Below, one piece after another: positions 48,175 through 56,052 of a stretch of DNA of 64,000 nucleotides. Numbering within the stretch: position 1 is the stretch's first letter; every line of letters begins with the position of its first letter. Below the pieces are notes generated by a model, which was given only the letters and a program-made list of their open reading frames with translations, was not told where the DNA came from and made no database searches. The position numbers and the translations under genes are program-made. Source of the DNA: Ihuprevotella massiliensis (GTDB taxonomy: Bacteria; Bacteroidota; Bacteroidia; Bacteroidales; Bacteroidaceae). Location of the stretch: NCBI GenBank assembly GCA_900095835.1, contig LT608321.1:1477085-1541084 (forward strand), in the 5' to 3' direction.

Positions 48175-49206
48175 ATGAAATTCGCCTCCTCTTTCCCTTC
48201 TATTCCAGGTATTCTCCTCGTCGCTCTATTTGCAGGAATAGCCACTGCATTGAGCACTCTCCCCTTCTTTCAGCATCTTTCTCTCTCCCCCCTCATTATC
48301 GGCATCCTCATTGGTATGCTTTTCGCCAACACGCTTGGGCGATTTCTTCCCGAATCGTGGCGCAGTGGGCTGAAATTTTGTAGTAAACGCATCTTGCGCA
48401 TCGGCATCATCTTCTTTGGCTTCCGTCTCACGCTCGCTGATGTCGCACAAGTGGGCATGCCAGCCATAGGACTCGACCTCATCATCGTCTGCGGCACCCT
48501 CATCATTGGCATCCTCGTGGGCAAATGGCTCAAGATGGATCGCGAAACCACCTTGCTCACCTCTGCCGGTAGTGCCATCTGTGGCGCAGCAGCCGTGTTG
48601 GGAGCAGAAGCCACGCTCAGAACCGAGGCATACAAAACAGCAGTAGCCGTATCTACTGTAGTGCTTTTCGGCACCCTCTCCATGTTTCTCTATCCCGTCT
48701 TATACCGCAATGGAGTCTTCCCACTCTCCACAAGCGAAATGGGATTATTCACAGGAGCCACTGTGCATGAAGTAGCACACGTGGTGGGAGCGTCCAATGC
48801 CATGGGCAAAGAAGTGGCAGATGTGGCAGTAATCGTCAAGATGATTCGCGTGATTATGCTTGTCCCTGTGCTGTTGAGTTTCGGATGGTTTGCGCGCTCA
48901 CGCAGCAACTCCTCTACCCCTGGAGAGCGCAAGATTGTCATCCCCTGGTTTGCCTTCCTCTTCCTTCTTGCCATCGGGGTAAACTCTATCCTCGCGCTTC
49001 CCACTGCTGCATCCACCACCATCAACACCCTCGACACTTTTGCCCTCACCATGGCAATGACCGCCTTGGGTTGCGAAACAAGTTTCGACAAATTCCGACA
49101 AGCCGGCTGGCGTCCTTTTGTACTTGCCTTAGTGCTCTATATTTGGCTAGTATTGGGTGGCTTCTTCATCGTAAAAGGACTGTCCATAGCTGGCTTTATC
49201 GCCTAG
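48175..49206 (+). CDS. YeiH/UPF0324 family membrane transporter
   Basis: 343 residues from ATG 48175 (MKFASSFPSIPGILLVALFAG). About ten membrane helices. The family signature is seen in SPLIIGILIGMLFANTLG, FCSKRILRIGIIFFGFRLTLADV, LTSAGSAICGAAAVLGAEATLRTE (the conserved G-x-x-I-C-G-x-A-A), and FTGATVHEVAHVVGASNAMG. The family is proposed to export sulfate or related anions; the substrate is uncertain. A single gene after gpmA, separated by a terminator. Confidence 0.88.
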   Translation: MKFASSFPSIPGILLVALFAGIATALSTLPFFQHLSLSPLIIGILIGMLFANTLGRFLPESWRSGLKFCSKRILRIGIIFFGFRLTLADVAQVGMPAIGLDLIIVCGTLIIGILVGKWLKMDRETTLLTSAGSAICGAAAVLGAEATLRTEAYKTAVAVSTVVLFGTLSMFLYPVLYRNGVFPLSTSEMGLFTGATVHEVAHVVGASNAMGKEVADVAVIVKMIRVIMLVPVLLSFGWFARSRSNSSTPGERKIVIPWFAFLFLLAIGVNSILALPTAASTTINTLDTFALTMAMTALGCETSFDKFRQAGWRPFVLALVLYIWLVLGGFFIVKGLSIAGFIA

Positions 49207-49332
49207 TGCAATCCGCGGAGTTCCTTTAGAAAAAAGGACAAACAGATTAGAAGTCAAGGTGTTTGCCTAAGAAATCCTCTGGGAAATGCGTAATTTATGT
49301 GATAATCCCCGAGTATTTCCCGTTTTTTTCTA

Positions 49333-49340
49333 TACCTTTG
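49333..49340 (+). promoter_or_regulatory. -7 box upstream of first paralogous OM protein
   Basis: TACCTTTG, leader about 66 bases to the ATG at 49413. No clear -33 box. Confidence 0.45.
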
Positions 49341-49412
49341 TCGTCGAAGGCTAGCTCCACAGCGGTCCTTTCTTGTAATCAATCTTGCCTCATCCCTCTA
49401 ATTACCATCATC

Positions 49413-50105
49413 ATGAAACAATACGTCTTCTCCCTCATCATCGCCTGCTTTGGCACTATGGCTGCTTCCGCACAATATGTGCCTACACCCCTAGCCACAG
49501 CGCTCACGCACGAAGCTACTGGAGCACTTGCCGCAAGTCCTCTCGAATTCACTCCCCAGCCCTCCGCCATCGATGCGACCACACTGCCTACCTCGACCAC
49601 TTTGAGCAGCACAACTACTGCCGAAACGCCACGCAGTCGCTATTACCGTGGTTCACTCCACAGATTCAGACCACATTTTGCCGCCTTAGCAGAAGTCGGT
49701 CTCGGAAGCGACATAGGCATCAACGCCACTGTGGGGGCGCAGCTCCTACCTTTCTACTATATGGGTGGAGGTCTCAACGTTACTTATTGGCATGATGGAT
49801 TCGTCAGCGACCACGATCGCTTCGATCTCAACGTCATCATCAACCCTCGTTTTGAGATTCCCACGCGCTCCATCGTGACACCCTTCATCGATCTCAAGTC
49901 GGGCTTTGCCATTACCCACAAACATGGTCCCTATTTTGCCTTGAGCACTGGTGTTCAACTCGAGAATCTCATTCTTGGCATCGGATATACCATACAAGTC
50001 ACCAACGAAGAATACACCAGTCTAGATGGGAGTTGCTGCATAGGAACCTATTACACCAACTACATCTACGATGGATTCACCTTCCGATTGGGCATAAAAT
50101 TCTAA
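49413..50105 (+). CDS. Outer membrane beta-barrel protein, paralogue 1
   Basis: 230 residues from ATG 49413 with signal peptide (MKQYVFSLIIACFGTMAASAQ). A Thr/Ser-rich low-complexity spacer (about residues 45-75) precedes an eight-strand-type barrel: FAALAEVGLGSDIGINATVGAQLLPFYYMGGGLNVTYW, NVIINPRFEIPTRSIVTPFIDLKSGF, GVQLENLILGIGYTIQV and terminal FTFRLGIKF. It shares length and pattern with the next gene, so the two are tandem duplicates. A Cys-Cys pair (GSCCIGTYY) is specific to this copy. Function unknown; OmpW/OmpX-like size. Confidence 0.75.
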   Translation: MKQYVFSLIIACFGTMAASAQYVPTPLATALTHEATGALAASPLEFTPQPSAIDATTLPTSTTLSSTTTAETPRSRYYRGSLHRFRPHFAALAEVGLGSDIGINATVGAQLLPFYYMGGGLNVTYWHDGFVSDHDRFDLNVIINPRFEIPTRSIVTPFIDLKSGFAITHKHGPYFALSTGVQLENLILGIGYTIQVTNEEYTSLDGSCCIGTYYTNYIYDGFTFRLGIKF

Positions 50106-50335
50106 AAGCTAATAATTTACCCATCTCTCATGGGTTGTGGAGGCATCAGCATGGAGCTGTTAGTCTACGAGAGAACAGCTTTTTTCCAAAACCTAAGCCC
50201 TTCTGCACAAGCTCATCAGAGATTGCTCGCTTAACCGCTACTACTGCGTGCAAGTTGCATCTCAGCCTACGCAAAGACATAAAAACTAAGCCTTGTTGAA
50301 CCTTCACGATTCATTCAACAAAACAAATGATACAA

Positions 50336-51028
50336 ATGAACAAACTTTTCATATCTCTCGTCATCGCCTGCTTTGGCACGGCAACTGCTTCTGCACAGTA
50401 CGTGCTACCTTCAACACAAATGGCACTCACCAACGAGGAGCAAGCTACCCCTGTCACAACCTCACTCGGAGGGTCCACAGATTTCTCCACCACAGACGCC
50501 ACTACCTTAGAGACATCTGCCACTTGGAACACCACTACAACAGCTGAACCACCTCGCGGTCGCCAAAAACGCTATGCCCCTCGCCGCAGTTTCTCACCCC
50601 GCATTGCCGCATTGGCAGAACTCGGTGTAGGAGGAGATTTCGATATAAACGCCACTTTGGGCGCACAGCTCTTCCATTTCTTCTATTTGGGCGGAGGTCT
50701 CAACATGACTTATTGGTACGACAACTTCAACAGCGACTTCAACCGCACTGATGTCAACTTCGTCATCAATCCACGCTTTGAGATTCCCACTCATTCCATC
50801 GTGACACCCTACATCGACTTCAAGACGGGACTTTCAGTCAATCACAGCCACAGCACCTACTGGAGCTTGGGCACGGGTGTGCAAATCAAGCGTTTTGTCG
50901 TGGGTCTCGCCTACTCAGTGCAAAACATTAGAGATTATTACGTTTACAACCAAAGAGATATTTTTAATAGTGTCTACCACTACTACAGCAACGGAGCTCT
51001 CACCCTTCGCCTCGGTATGAAATTCTAA
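50336..51028 (+). CDS. Outer membrane beta-barrel protein, paralogue 2
   Basis: 230 residues from ATG 50336 (MNKLFISLVIACFGTATASAQ); an ATG 9 bases upstream is also possible. Same length and layout as paralogue 1: signal peptide, Thr-rich spacer, then IAALAELGVGGDFDINATLGAQLFHFFYLGGGLNMTYWYDN, NFVINPRFEIPTHSIVTPYIDFKTG, TGVQIKRFVVGLAYSV and the terminal LTLRLGMKF. Loops differ most, as expected of surface-exposed parts. A 230-base gap separates the copies with no clear terminator, so co-transcription is possible. Confidence 0.75.
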   Translation: MNKLFISLVIACFGTATASAQYVLPSTQMALTNEEQATPVTTSLGGSTDFSTTDATTLETSATWNTTTTAEPPRGRQKRYAPRRSFSPRIAALAELGVGGDFDINATLGAQLFHFFYLGGGLNMTYWYDNFNSDFNRTDVNFVINPRFEIPTHSIVTPYIDFKTGLSVNHSHSTYWSLGTGVQIKRFVVGLAYSVQNIRDYYVYNQRDIFNSVYHYYSNGALTLRLGMKF

Positions 51029-51138
51029 AACTGGTGAAGTTTCCACTGCTTCCACGCTCATCGCGTCGTAACCACACGAAGCTTTTCATCCACTTAGGGA
51101 GCAACCCTTCCCCTCCCTCAGAGATTTCCCCTAAAAAA

Positions 51139-51202
51139 CTCCGACGTTTTTGAGAAAATCTCCAACGTTTTTGGAAAAATCTCCGACGTTTTTTGAGAAA
51201 CG
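51139..51202 (+). repeat. Three degenerate 21-base tandem repeats
   Basis: ACTCCGACGTTTTTGAGAAA (51139-51158) and two following copies starting at 51161 (CTCCAACGTTTTTGGAAAAA) and 51182 (CTCCGACGTTTTTTGAGAAA). The third is also the left arm of a terminator. Confidence 0.7.
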
Positions 51203-51213
51203 TCGGAGATTTT
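51178..51213 (+). terminator. Terminator after paralogous OM genes
   Basis: 15-bp perfect stem AAATCTCCGACGTTT 51178-51192 and its complement 51199-51213, loop TTTGAG, followed by a U-run. Confidence 0.8.
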
Positions 51214-51322
51214 TTTGTGTTTGTCCGAGATTTGTTCCCCTACTCACCGACAGCGCATGAGCCACCAGCCCAAGAGGGCAAGATAAATCTACGCATTTAT
51301 CGCACAGGAAGTGGAGAAAACA

Positions 51323-51353
51323 TTGGTCACCTCAAAATAAATCTGTAATTTTG
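51323..51353 (+). promoter_or_regulatory. Promoter of decarboxylase operon
   Basis: TTGG 51323-51326, 19-base spacer, TAATTTTG 51346-51353; leader about 100 bases to ATG 51461. Confidence 0.6.
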
Positions 51354-51460
51354 CTGCGCAAACATTGCACACATTCTGTTGTTTTGAGCTACACCCAAGC
51401 AGCAACCTCAGAAAGGTGGCAAGTTTGCAGTTCCAACTACAAAACAAACGCACTAAAAAT

Positions 51461-53014
51461 ATGAGTGAACAACAAAAGAAAATCAAGCAGCTTGTAGAGC
51501 TTCGCGCAAAAGCCCGTCTCGGCGGTGGTGAAGTAGCTATCGACAAGCAGCATGCCAAGGGCAAAGCCACGGCACGCGAACGCATCGCCCTCCTCGTAGA
51601 CGAAGGTAGCTTCGAAGAACTCGATATGTTTAAGCTACATCGTTGCCACGACTTCGGAATGGACAAGAAACACTTCTACGGTGATGGCGTGGTGTGCGGA
51701 AGTGCCACCATCAACGGCCGTTTGGTGTATCTCTATGCCCAAGATTTCACCGTCAATGGCGGTTCGCTCTCTAAGACTATGGCAGAGAAAATCTGCAAAG
51801 TGCAAGATCTCGCCGTGAAGATGGGCGCACCCTGCATCGGTCTGAACGACTCTGGTGGTGCACGCATCCAAGAGGGTATCAACGCTTTGGCTGGTTTTGC
51901 CGACATTTTCCAACGCAACATCGAAGCCTCTGGTGTAGTGCCCCAGATTTCGGGCATCTGCGGCCCCTGCGCTGGTGGTGCGGTTTACTCTCCTGCCTTG
52001 ACCGACTTCATCGTCATGCTCGAAGGCGTGAGCTACATGTTCCTCACTGGTCCTAAAGTGGTGAAGACCGTGACAGGCGAGGACGTTTCACAAGAAGACC
52101 TCGGTGGCGCTAGCGTGCACACCAAGAAGAGCGGTGTGGCACACTTCAGTGCTAAGACCGAAGAAGAGTTTGCCGGCCTCATCCGTCGCTTGCTCTCTTA
52201 CCTCCCTCAAAACAACCGCGAGCGCGCTCCTCGTGTGGAATGCCTCGACCCCATCGACCGCAAGGAAGATATCTTGAACGATATCATCCCCGATAACCCC
52301 AACATGGCGTATGACATGTATGAAGTGATCGGTGCTGTGGTGGATAATGGTGACTTCCTCGAAGTACAACGCGACTTCGCTCAAAACATCATCATCGGTT
52401 TCGCTCGTTTCAACGGTCAAAGCGTGGGTATCGTAGCCAACCAACCCAAGGTTTATGCAGGTGTGCTCGACGTGAATGCTAGCCGCAAGGCAGCGCGCTT
52501 CGTTCGTTTCTGCGACTCCTTCAACATCCCCATCGTGAGCCTCGTAGACGTTCCTGGCTTCTTGCCTGGTACGGGTCAAGAATACAATGCTGTAATCTCT
52601 CATGGTGCTAAGTTGCTCTACGCTTATGGTGAAGCTACTGTGCCCAAGGTGACTGTAACCCTCCGCAAGAGCTATGGTGGTTCGCACATCGTGATGGGTA
52701 GCAAGCAGCTCAAGACCGATGTGAACTACGCTTGGCCTTCTGCAGAAATCGCAGTAATGGGTGCAAGTGGTGCAGTTGCCATCCTCAGCGCTAAAGCAGC
52801 CAAGGCTGAAGCAGACCCCAAAGCTTTCCTTGCTCAGAAGGAAAAGGAATACAACGAGCTCTTTACCAACCCCTACAAGGCAGCTGCCGAAGGTTATATC
52901 GACGATGTAATCGAGCCTCGCAACACCCGTTTCCGCGTATGTCGCGCCCTCGAACAAATCGCAAGCAAGAACGACAGCCGTCCTGCCAAGAAGCACGGTA
53001 ACGAGCCGCTCTAA
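51461..53014 (+). CDS. Methylmalonyl-CoA decarboxylase alpha / propionyl-CoA carboxylase beta-type carboxyltransferase
   Basis: 517 residues from ATG 51461 ([23 protein letters not shown]). A two-crotonase-fold carboxyltransferase: [76 protein letters not shown] with the CoA/biotin oxyanion glycines, and the second domain with [15 protein letters not shown] and [14 protein letters not shown]. It moves a carboxyl group between methylmalonyl-CoA and biotin. The biotin carrier is encoded at 53333. In succinate/propionate-forming Bacteroidales this subunit serves methylmalonyl-CoA decarboxylase; carboxylase use cannot be excluded. Confidence 0.92.
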   Translation: MSEQQKKIKQLVELRAKARLGGGEVAIDKQHAKGKATARERIALLVDEGSFEELDMFKLHRCHDFGMDKKHFYGDGVVCGSATINGRLVYLYAQDFTVNGGSLSKTMAEKICKVQDLAVKMGAPCIGLNDSGGARIQEGINALAGFADIFQRNIEASGVVPQISGICGPCAGGAVYSPALTDFIVMLEGVSYMFLTGPKVVKTVTGEDVSQEDLGGASVHTKKSGVAHFSAKTEEEFAGLIRRLLSYLPQNNRERAPRVECLDPIDRKEDILNDIIPDNPNMAYDMYEVIGAVVDNGDFLEVQRDFAQNIIIGFARFNGQSVGIVANQPKVYAGVLDVNASRKAARFVRFCDSFNIPIVSLVDVPGFLPGTGQEYNAVISHGAKLLYAYGEATVPKVTVTLRKSYGGSHIVMGSKQLKTDVNYAWPSAEIAVMGASGAVAILSAKAAKAEADPKAFLAQKEKEYNELFTNPYKAAAEGYIDDVIEPRNTRFRVCRALEQIASKNDSRPAKKHGNEPL

Positions 53015-53047
53015 TCGGGACAAACCGCTCTAAATTCTTAGACGACA

Positions 53048-53326
53048 ATGAAAGTATTTCAATATAACTTTGGTGGACGCACGGTGCGCATCTCGCTGAG
53101 TGAGCACCGCGGCACCATCGTTTCGGTGGAAGAAGATGGCGCAAGCTATCAACCCACAGAAGCGGAGATGCCCATCTACGCAGGTCTCATCAGTCTTGCC
53201 CTTGCTCAGTATGAATGTGAGGAGGTGCACGACGAAGAACACGACGTGCTCACCTTCACCAATCAAAACTTTGCGTGGAACAACCCCGCATTGCAGTTCA
53301 CTCAAGACCCTTTTTCCAATAGATAA
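53048..53326 (+). CDS. Conserved small protein of decarboxylase operon
   Basis: 92 residues, MKVFQYNFGGRTVRISLSEHRGTIVSVEEDGASYQPTEAEMPIYAGLI..., soluble, with a beta-rich start and an acidic middle (YECEEVHDEEHDVLTF). Not the membrane subunit (OadG/MmdE type) often found here. Located 33 bases after the carboxyltransferase and 6 bases before the biotin carrier, so it is clearly part of the operon. Unknown role; a small assembly or regulatory subunit is plausible. Confidence 0.7.
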   Translation: MKVFQYNFGGRTVRISLSEHRGTIVSVEEDGASYQPTEAEMPIYAGLISLALAQYECEEVHDEEHDVLTFTNQNFAWNNPALQFTQDPFSNR

Positions 53327-53332
53327 TCCGCA

Positions 53333-53788
53333 ATGAGAACATATAGTTATACGGTCAATGGCGCGCGCTACGACGTGACCATCGAATCGCTCCGCGACCA
53401 AGTGGCAAAGCTCAACGTGAATGGCGTGGCTTTCGACGTGGAAATCCTCGGAGCTCCCCTCACTGAAGGCGATTTGCCCGAAGTAGCAGCCGCTGCTGCA
53501 CCTGCAGCTCCCGTAGCTGCTGCGCCTAAAGCAGAAGCTGCTCCTGCTCCCGCTGCCAAGGGTGCAGCTGGCGCTGGCGAACCTATCAATGCTCCCCTCC
53601 CCGGCGTAGTGACCCAAGTGCTTGTTGCTGCCGGTCAAGCTGTGAAGAAGGGCGACACTGTGGTAGTGCTCGAAGCCATGAAGATGGAAAACAACATCAC
53701 GGCTGACTGTGACGGTACGGTGACTGGTATTTGCGTAGCCGCTGGCGACAGTGTGCTCGAAGGCACTACCCTCCTCACCATCGGTTAA
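53333..53788 (+). CDS. Biotin carboxyl carrier subunit
   Basis: 151 residues. A short N-terminal domain (MRTYSYTVNGARYDVTIESL), an Ala/Pro-rich hinge (about residues 48-80), and a biotinyl domain with the biotin-attachment motif VVLEAMKMENNITAD (Lys in EAMKM, about residue 117). It carries CO2 between the carboxyltransferase and the decarboxylase or carboxylase site. Last gene of the operon, followed by a strong terminator. No membrane decarboxylase beta subunit is encoded here. Confidence 0.95.
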   Translation: MRTYSYTVNGARYDVTIESLRDQVAKLNVNGVAFDVEILGAPLTEGDLPEVAAAAAPAAPVAAAPKAEAAPAPAAKGAAGAGEPINAPLPGVVTQVLVAAGQAVKKGDTVVVLEAMKMENNITADCDGTVTGICVAAGDSVLEGTTLLTIG

Positions 53789-53840
53789 TCGGCAACGATT
53801 CTCCTTTTGACAATACGCATTTTGCGTTATTTATACGACA

Positions 53841-53872
53841 AAAAGCCTCTTGCTGTCTAGCAAGGGGCTTTT
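53841..53872 (+). terminator. Terminator of decarboxylase operon
   Basis: 14-bp stem with one G-T wobble: AAAAGCCTCTTGCT 53841-53854 and AGCAAGGGGCTTTT 53859-53872, 4-base loop, then more T's. Confidence 0.85.
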
Positions 53873-53910
53873 TTTAACGCACTAGAGTCCACCGAACTCA
53901 CTCAAAATCG

Positions 53911-53918
53911 TAACTTTG
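53911..53918 (+). promoter_or_regulatory. -7 box of TSUP transporter gene
   Basis: TAACTTTG, about 50 bases before the chosen start at 53970. This favours 53970 over the in-frame ATG at 53916, which lies inside the box. Confidence 0.5.
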
Positions 53919-53969
53919 CAACCGAACACGCACGCTTCCAACAGCGTAGCCACAAGATTTCAACACAGC

Positions 53970-54812
53970 ATGACTGTATTTGTTTTTACACTCATCCTTC
54001 TCATTGGCGCTTATGCCGCAGGACTTTTAGGTTCGCTCACCGGACTGGGAGGAGGTGTGGTAGTGATTCCTCTACTCACCCTTTGTTTTGGCATCGACTT
54101 TCACTACGCCGTAGGAGCAGCCTTGGTGGCTTCCATAGCCACTTCTAGCGGTTCGGGCTCTGCCTACGTCAAAGAAGGTATCACCAACATACGTTTGGGC
54201 ATGCTACTCGAAATTGCCACCACCATTGGGGCTGTAATCGGAGCTGCCGTAGCCTTTTATTTTAATAATAGTGTGCTTGCCATCATCTTCGGATTGGCAC
54301 TTACCACCACAGCCCTCGCACAACGTCGCAAACATGCCGACCACACCAATGTGAAAGGCAGCGCCATGGCTCAAAAACTCAAGCTCTATGGCGAATATCC
54401 CCTCAAAGATGGCACCAAACAGGCTTATCAGCTCACCAACGTGGCAGGTGGGTTCTCGGTGATGGCTTTAGCAGGATTCCTCTCTGGCATTTTGGGCATC
54501 GGTTCTGGCGCACTGAAAGTCATCGCGATGGATGGTTGCATGAAGGTGCCCTTCAAAGTGAGCACCACCACGTCCAACTTCATGATTGGTGTCACCGCCT
54601 GCGCCTCAGCAGTGGTCTACATCCAGCGCGGCAACATCGTGCCTGGCATCGCCTTTCCAGTGATGATTGGGGTACTCTTGGGGGCGCTTACTGGCGCACG
54701 CTTGCTGAAGAAGATGGATGTAAAGTTGCTTCGCAAAATCTTTTTCTACGCCATTCTCGCTGTTGCCATCAACATGATTTACATGGGACTCACGGGAGGA
54801 CTCAATCACTAA
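53970..54812 (+). CDS. Sulfite exporter TauE/SafE family (TSUP) membrane protein
   Basis: 280 residues from ATG 53970 (MTVFVFTLILLIGAYAAGLLG). Seven to eight membrane helices with the internal duplication of the family: GSLTGLGGGVVVIPLLTLCFGIDFHYAVGAAL in the first half and GFLSGILGIGSGALKVIAMDGCMKVPFKVSTTTSNFMIGVTA in the second. It moves sulfite or organosulfonates, possibly other anions. The next gene, DUF1634, is its regular partner. Confidence 0.9.
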   Translation: MTVFVFTLILLIGAYAAGLLGSLTGLGGGVVVIPLLTLCFGIDFHYAVGAALVASIATSSGSGSAYVKEGITNIRLGMLLEIATTIGAVIGAAVAFYFNNSVLAIIFGLALTTTALAQRRKHADHTNVKGSAMAQKLKLYGEYPLKDGTKQAYQLTNVAGGFSVMALAGFLSGILGIGSGALKVIAMDGCMKVPFKVSTTTSNFMIGVTACASAVVYIQRGNIVPGIAFPVMIGVLLGALTGARLLKKMDVKLLRKIFFYAILAVAINMIYMGLTGGLNH

Positions 54813-54839
54813 TCCCAAGACGTTTCAAAGCTTTCGTAT

Positions 54840-55214
54840 ATGGACATCCAACAACTCATAGGCAACACGCTCCGTTGGGGAGTCATTCTCGCTTGTCTTC
54901 TTGCCACCATTGGCGGCGTCTATTATCTCATGGAGCATGGCTTAGATCCCGTGCCCGACTATCGACATTTTGATATCGCCAGCGCAGCAGCACAGACCAA
55001 CTACACCACACTCGGCGGTTTGTGGCAAGGCATTCTCCATGACGATGCAGCCAGTTGCGTGCAAGTAGGGGTCATAGTACTCATCCTCACGCCAATAGCT
55101 CGTGTCGTGCTTTCGCTTTTTGACTTCATCGTGGAGCAAGACTGGCTTTATGTCTCCATCACCGCCATCGTGCTCGCGGTCATCATTAGTAATTCTCTGG
55201 GTGGAGTTCACTGA
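54840..55214 (+). CDS. DUF1634 membrane protein
   Basis: 124 residues with three membrane helices: TLRWGVILACLLATIGGVYYLM, VQVGVIVLILTPIARVVLSLF and WLYVSITAIVLAVIISNSLGG. The 'G-V-x-x-L-I-L-T-P-I-x-R-V' segment is the DUF1634 signature. Nearly always next to a TSUP gene, so probably an accessory subunit. 27-base gap to the upstream gene. Confidence 0.88.
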   Translation: MDIQQLIGNTLRWGVILACLLATIGGVYYLMEHGLDPVPDYRHFDIASAAAQTNYTTLGGLWQGILHDDAASCVQVGVIVLILTPIARVVLSLFDFIVEQDWLYVSITAIVLAVIISNSLGGVH

Positions 55215-55275
55215 ACCCTTTGACATCGTCAAAACTTCAGACCGTCCACTTCTCTTCATTTCAAAATTTCATCAG

Positions 55276-55731
55276 ATGAAAAAGAATCTTCTCCTTGCTC
55301 TGTTCGCCCTTCTGAGCATCGCGCCCGCTGCGGCTGCCTCCAAAAACAATTTCAAAGAATACCAGTTCTCTGGTTTGGGTGCTCACGTCATGGTAGGCGG
55401 AGACCTCTATGTCGGTTTGCAAGCTCAATACAACCTCGACGACCCCATTCGTCTCGAAGGTCGTGTGAGCGTTATGCCCAGCTACTTGCCCGACAACGTG
55501 AACCTCGCTCTCAATGGCCACTACCTTTTCCCCGTCAATCAGTTCGTTACGTTCTATCCCCTCGTTGGTGTAGAAGTAGCCATCAACAGTCACCCCACTG
55601 TGGGCGCAAGCTTCGGCGGTGGTGCACAATTTGAGCTCGCCGATCGCATCAATCTCACCACTGAACTCACGGGCTTTTTCAGCAAGTATAGTGTTGCTCG
55701 CCTTTCTGTTGGCGTGAACTATCGCTTCTAA
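55276..55731 (+). CDS. Small outer-membrane beta-barrel protein
   Basis: 151 residues from ATG 55276 with signal peptide (MKKNLLLALFALLSIAPAAAAS). The mature part alternates hydrophobic residues in eight short strands: GAHVMVGGDLYVGLQAQYNL, LEGRVSVMPSYL, VTFYPLVGVEVAINS, VARLSVGVNYRF, ending in Phe. OmpX/OmpW-like size; no known ligand. It lies 61 bases after DUF1634 and may share its transcript. Terminator follows. Confidence 0.75.
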   Translation: MKKNLLLALFALLSIAPAAAASKNNFKEYQFSGLGAHVMVGGDLYVGLQAQYNLDDPIRLEGRVSVMPSYLPDNVNLALNGHYLFPVNQFVTFYPLVGVEVAINSHPTVGASFGGGAQFELADRINLTTELTGFFSKYSVARLSVGVNYRF

Positions 55732-55756
55732 AGCACGAGTTGGTGGACAACTCCTA

Positions 55757-55779
55757 AGCAGGTTCTCAACGAACCTGCT
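55757..55779 (+). terminator. Terminator after small barrel gene
   Basis: AGCAGGTTC 55757-55765, loop TCAAC, GAACCTGCT 55771-55779, then TTTTT. Confidence 0.85.
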
Positions 55780-55903
55780 TTTTTGTCTGATAATTCCCCT
55801 TATCGAGAATCCTAAAGGGAAAGAATGCTCCTCAAAACAGATGAAAATAACTTTGCTAGTGATATTCTAGCGCAAACGTGGGAGGAAAACGAAAAAAACT
55901 TTG

Positions 55904-55911
55904 TACTTTTG
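55904..55911 (+). promoter_or_regulatory. -7 box of DUF2723 gene
   Basis: TACTTTTG; leader about 140 bases to the ATG at 56053. No clear -33 box. The 321-base gap (55732-56052) otherwise shows only the upstream gene's terminator. Confidence 0.5.
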
Positions 55912-56052
55912 CAAGATATTAGATAGTTACTGCACTAGTGTAGCGTAGCTCGCAGCTTCGATATAAACAACAGCCACAACACGCAGTGCATCACTACTCT
56001 TTCTTCTGCTGTAATCTCTATTAGCAACAGGTGCAACCACATCCGTGCCACA

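Larger units (their letters stand above)
51029..51460. other. Intergenic region upstream of decarboxylase operon
   Basis: 432 bases. Contains three degenerate 21-base repeats (51139-51202), the last forming a terminator (51178-51213), and the operon promoter (51323-51353). No credible gene. Confidence 0.6.
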
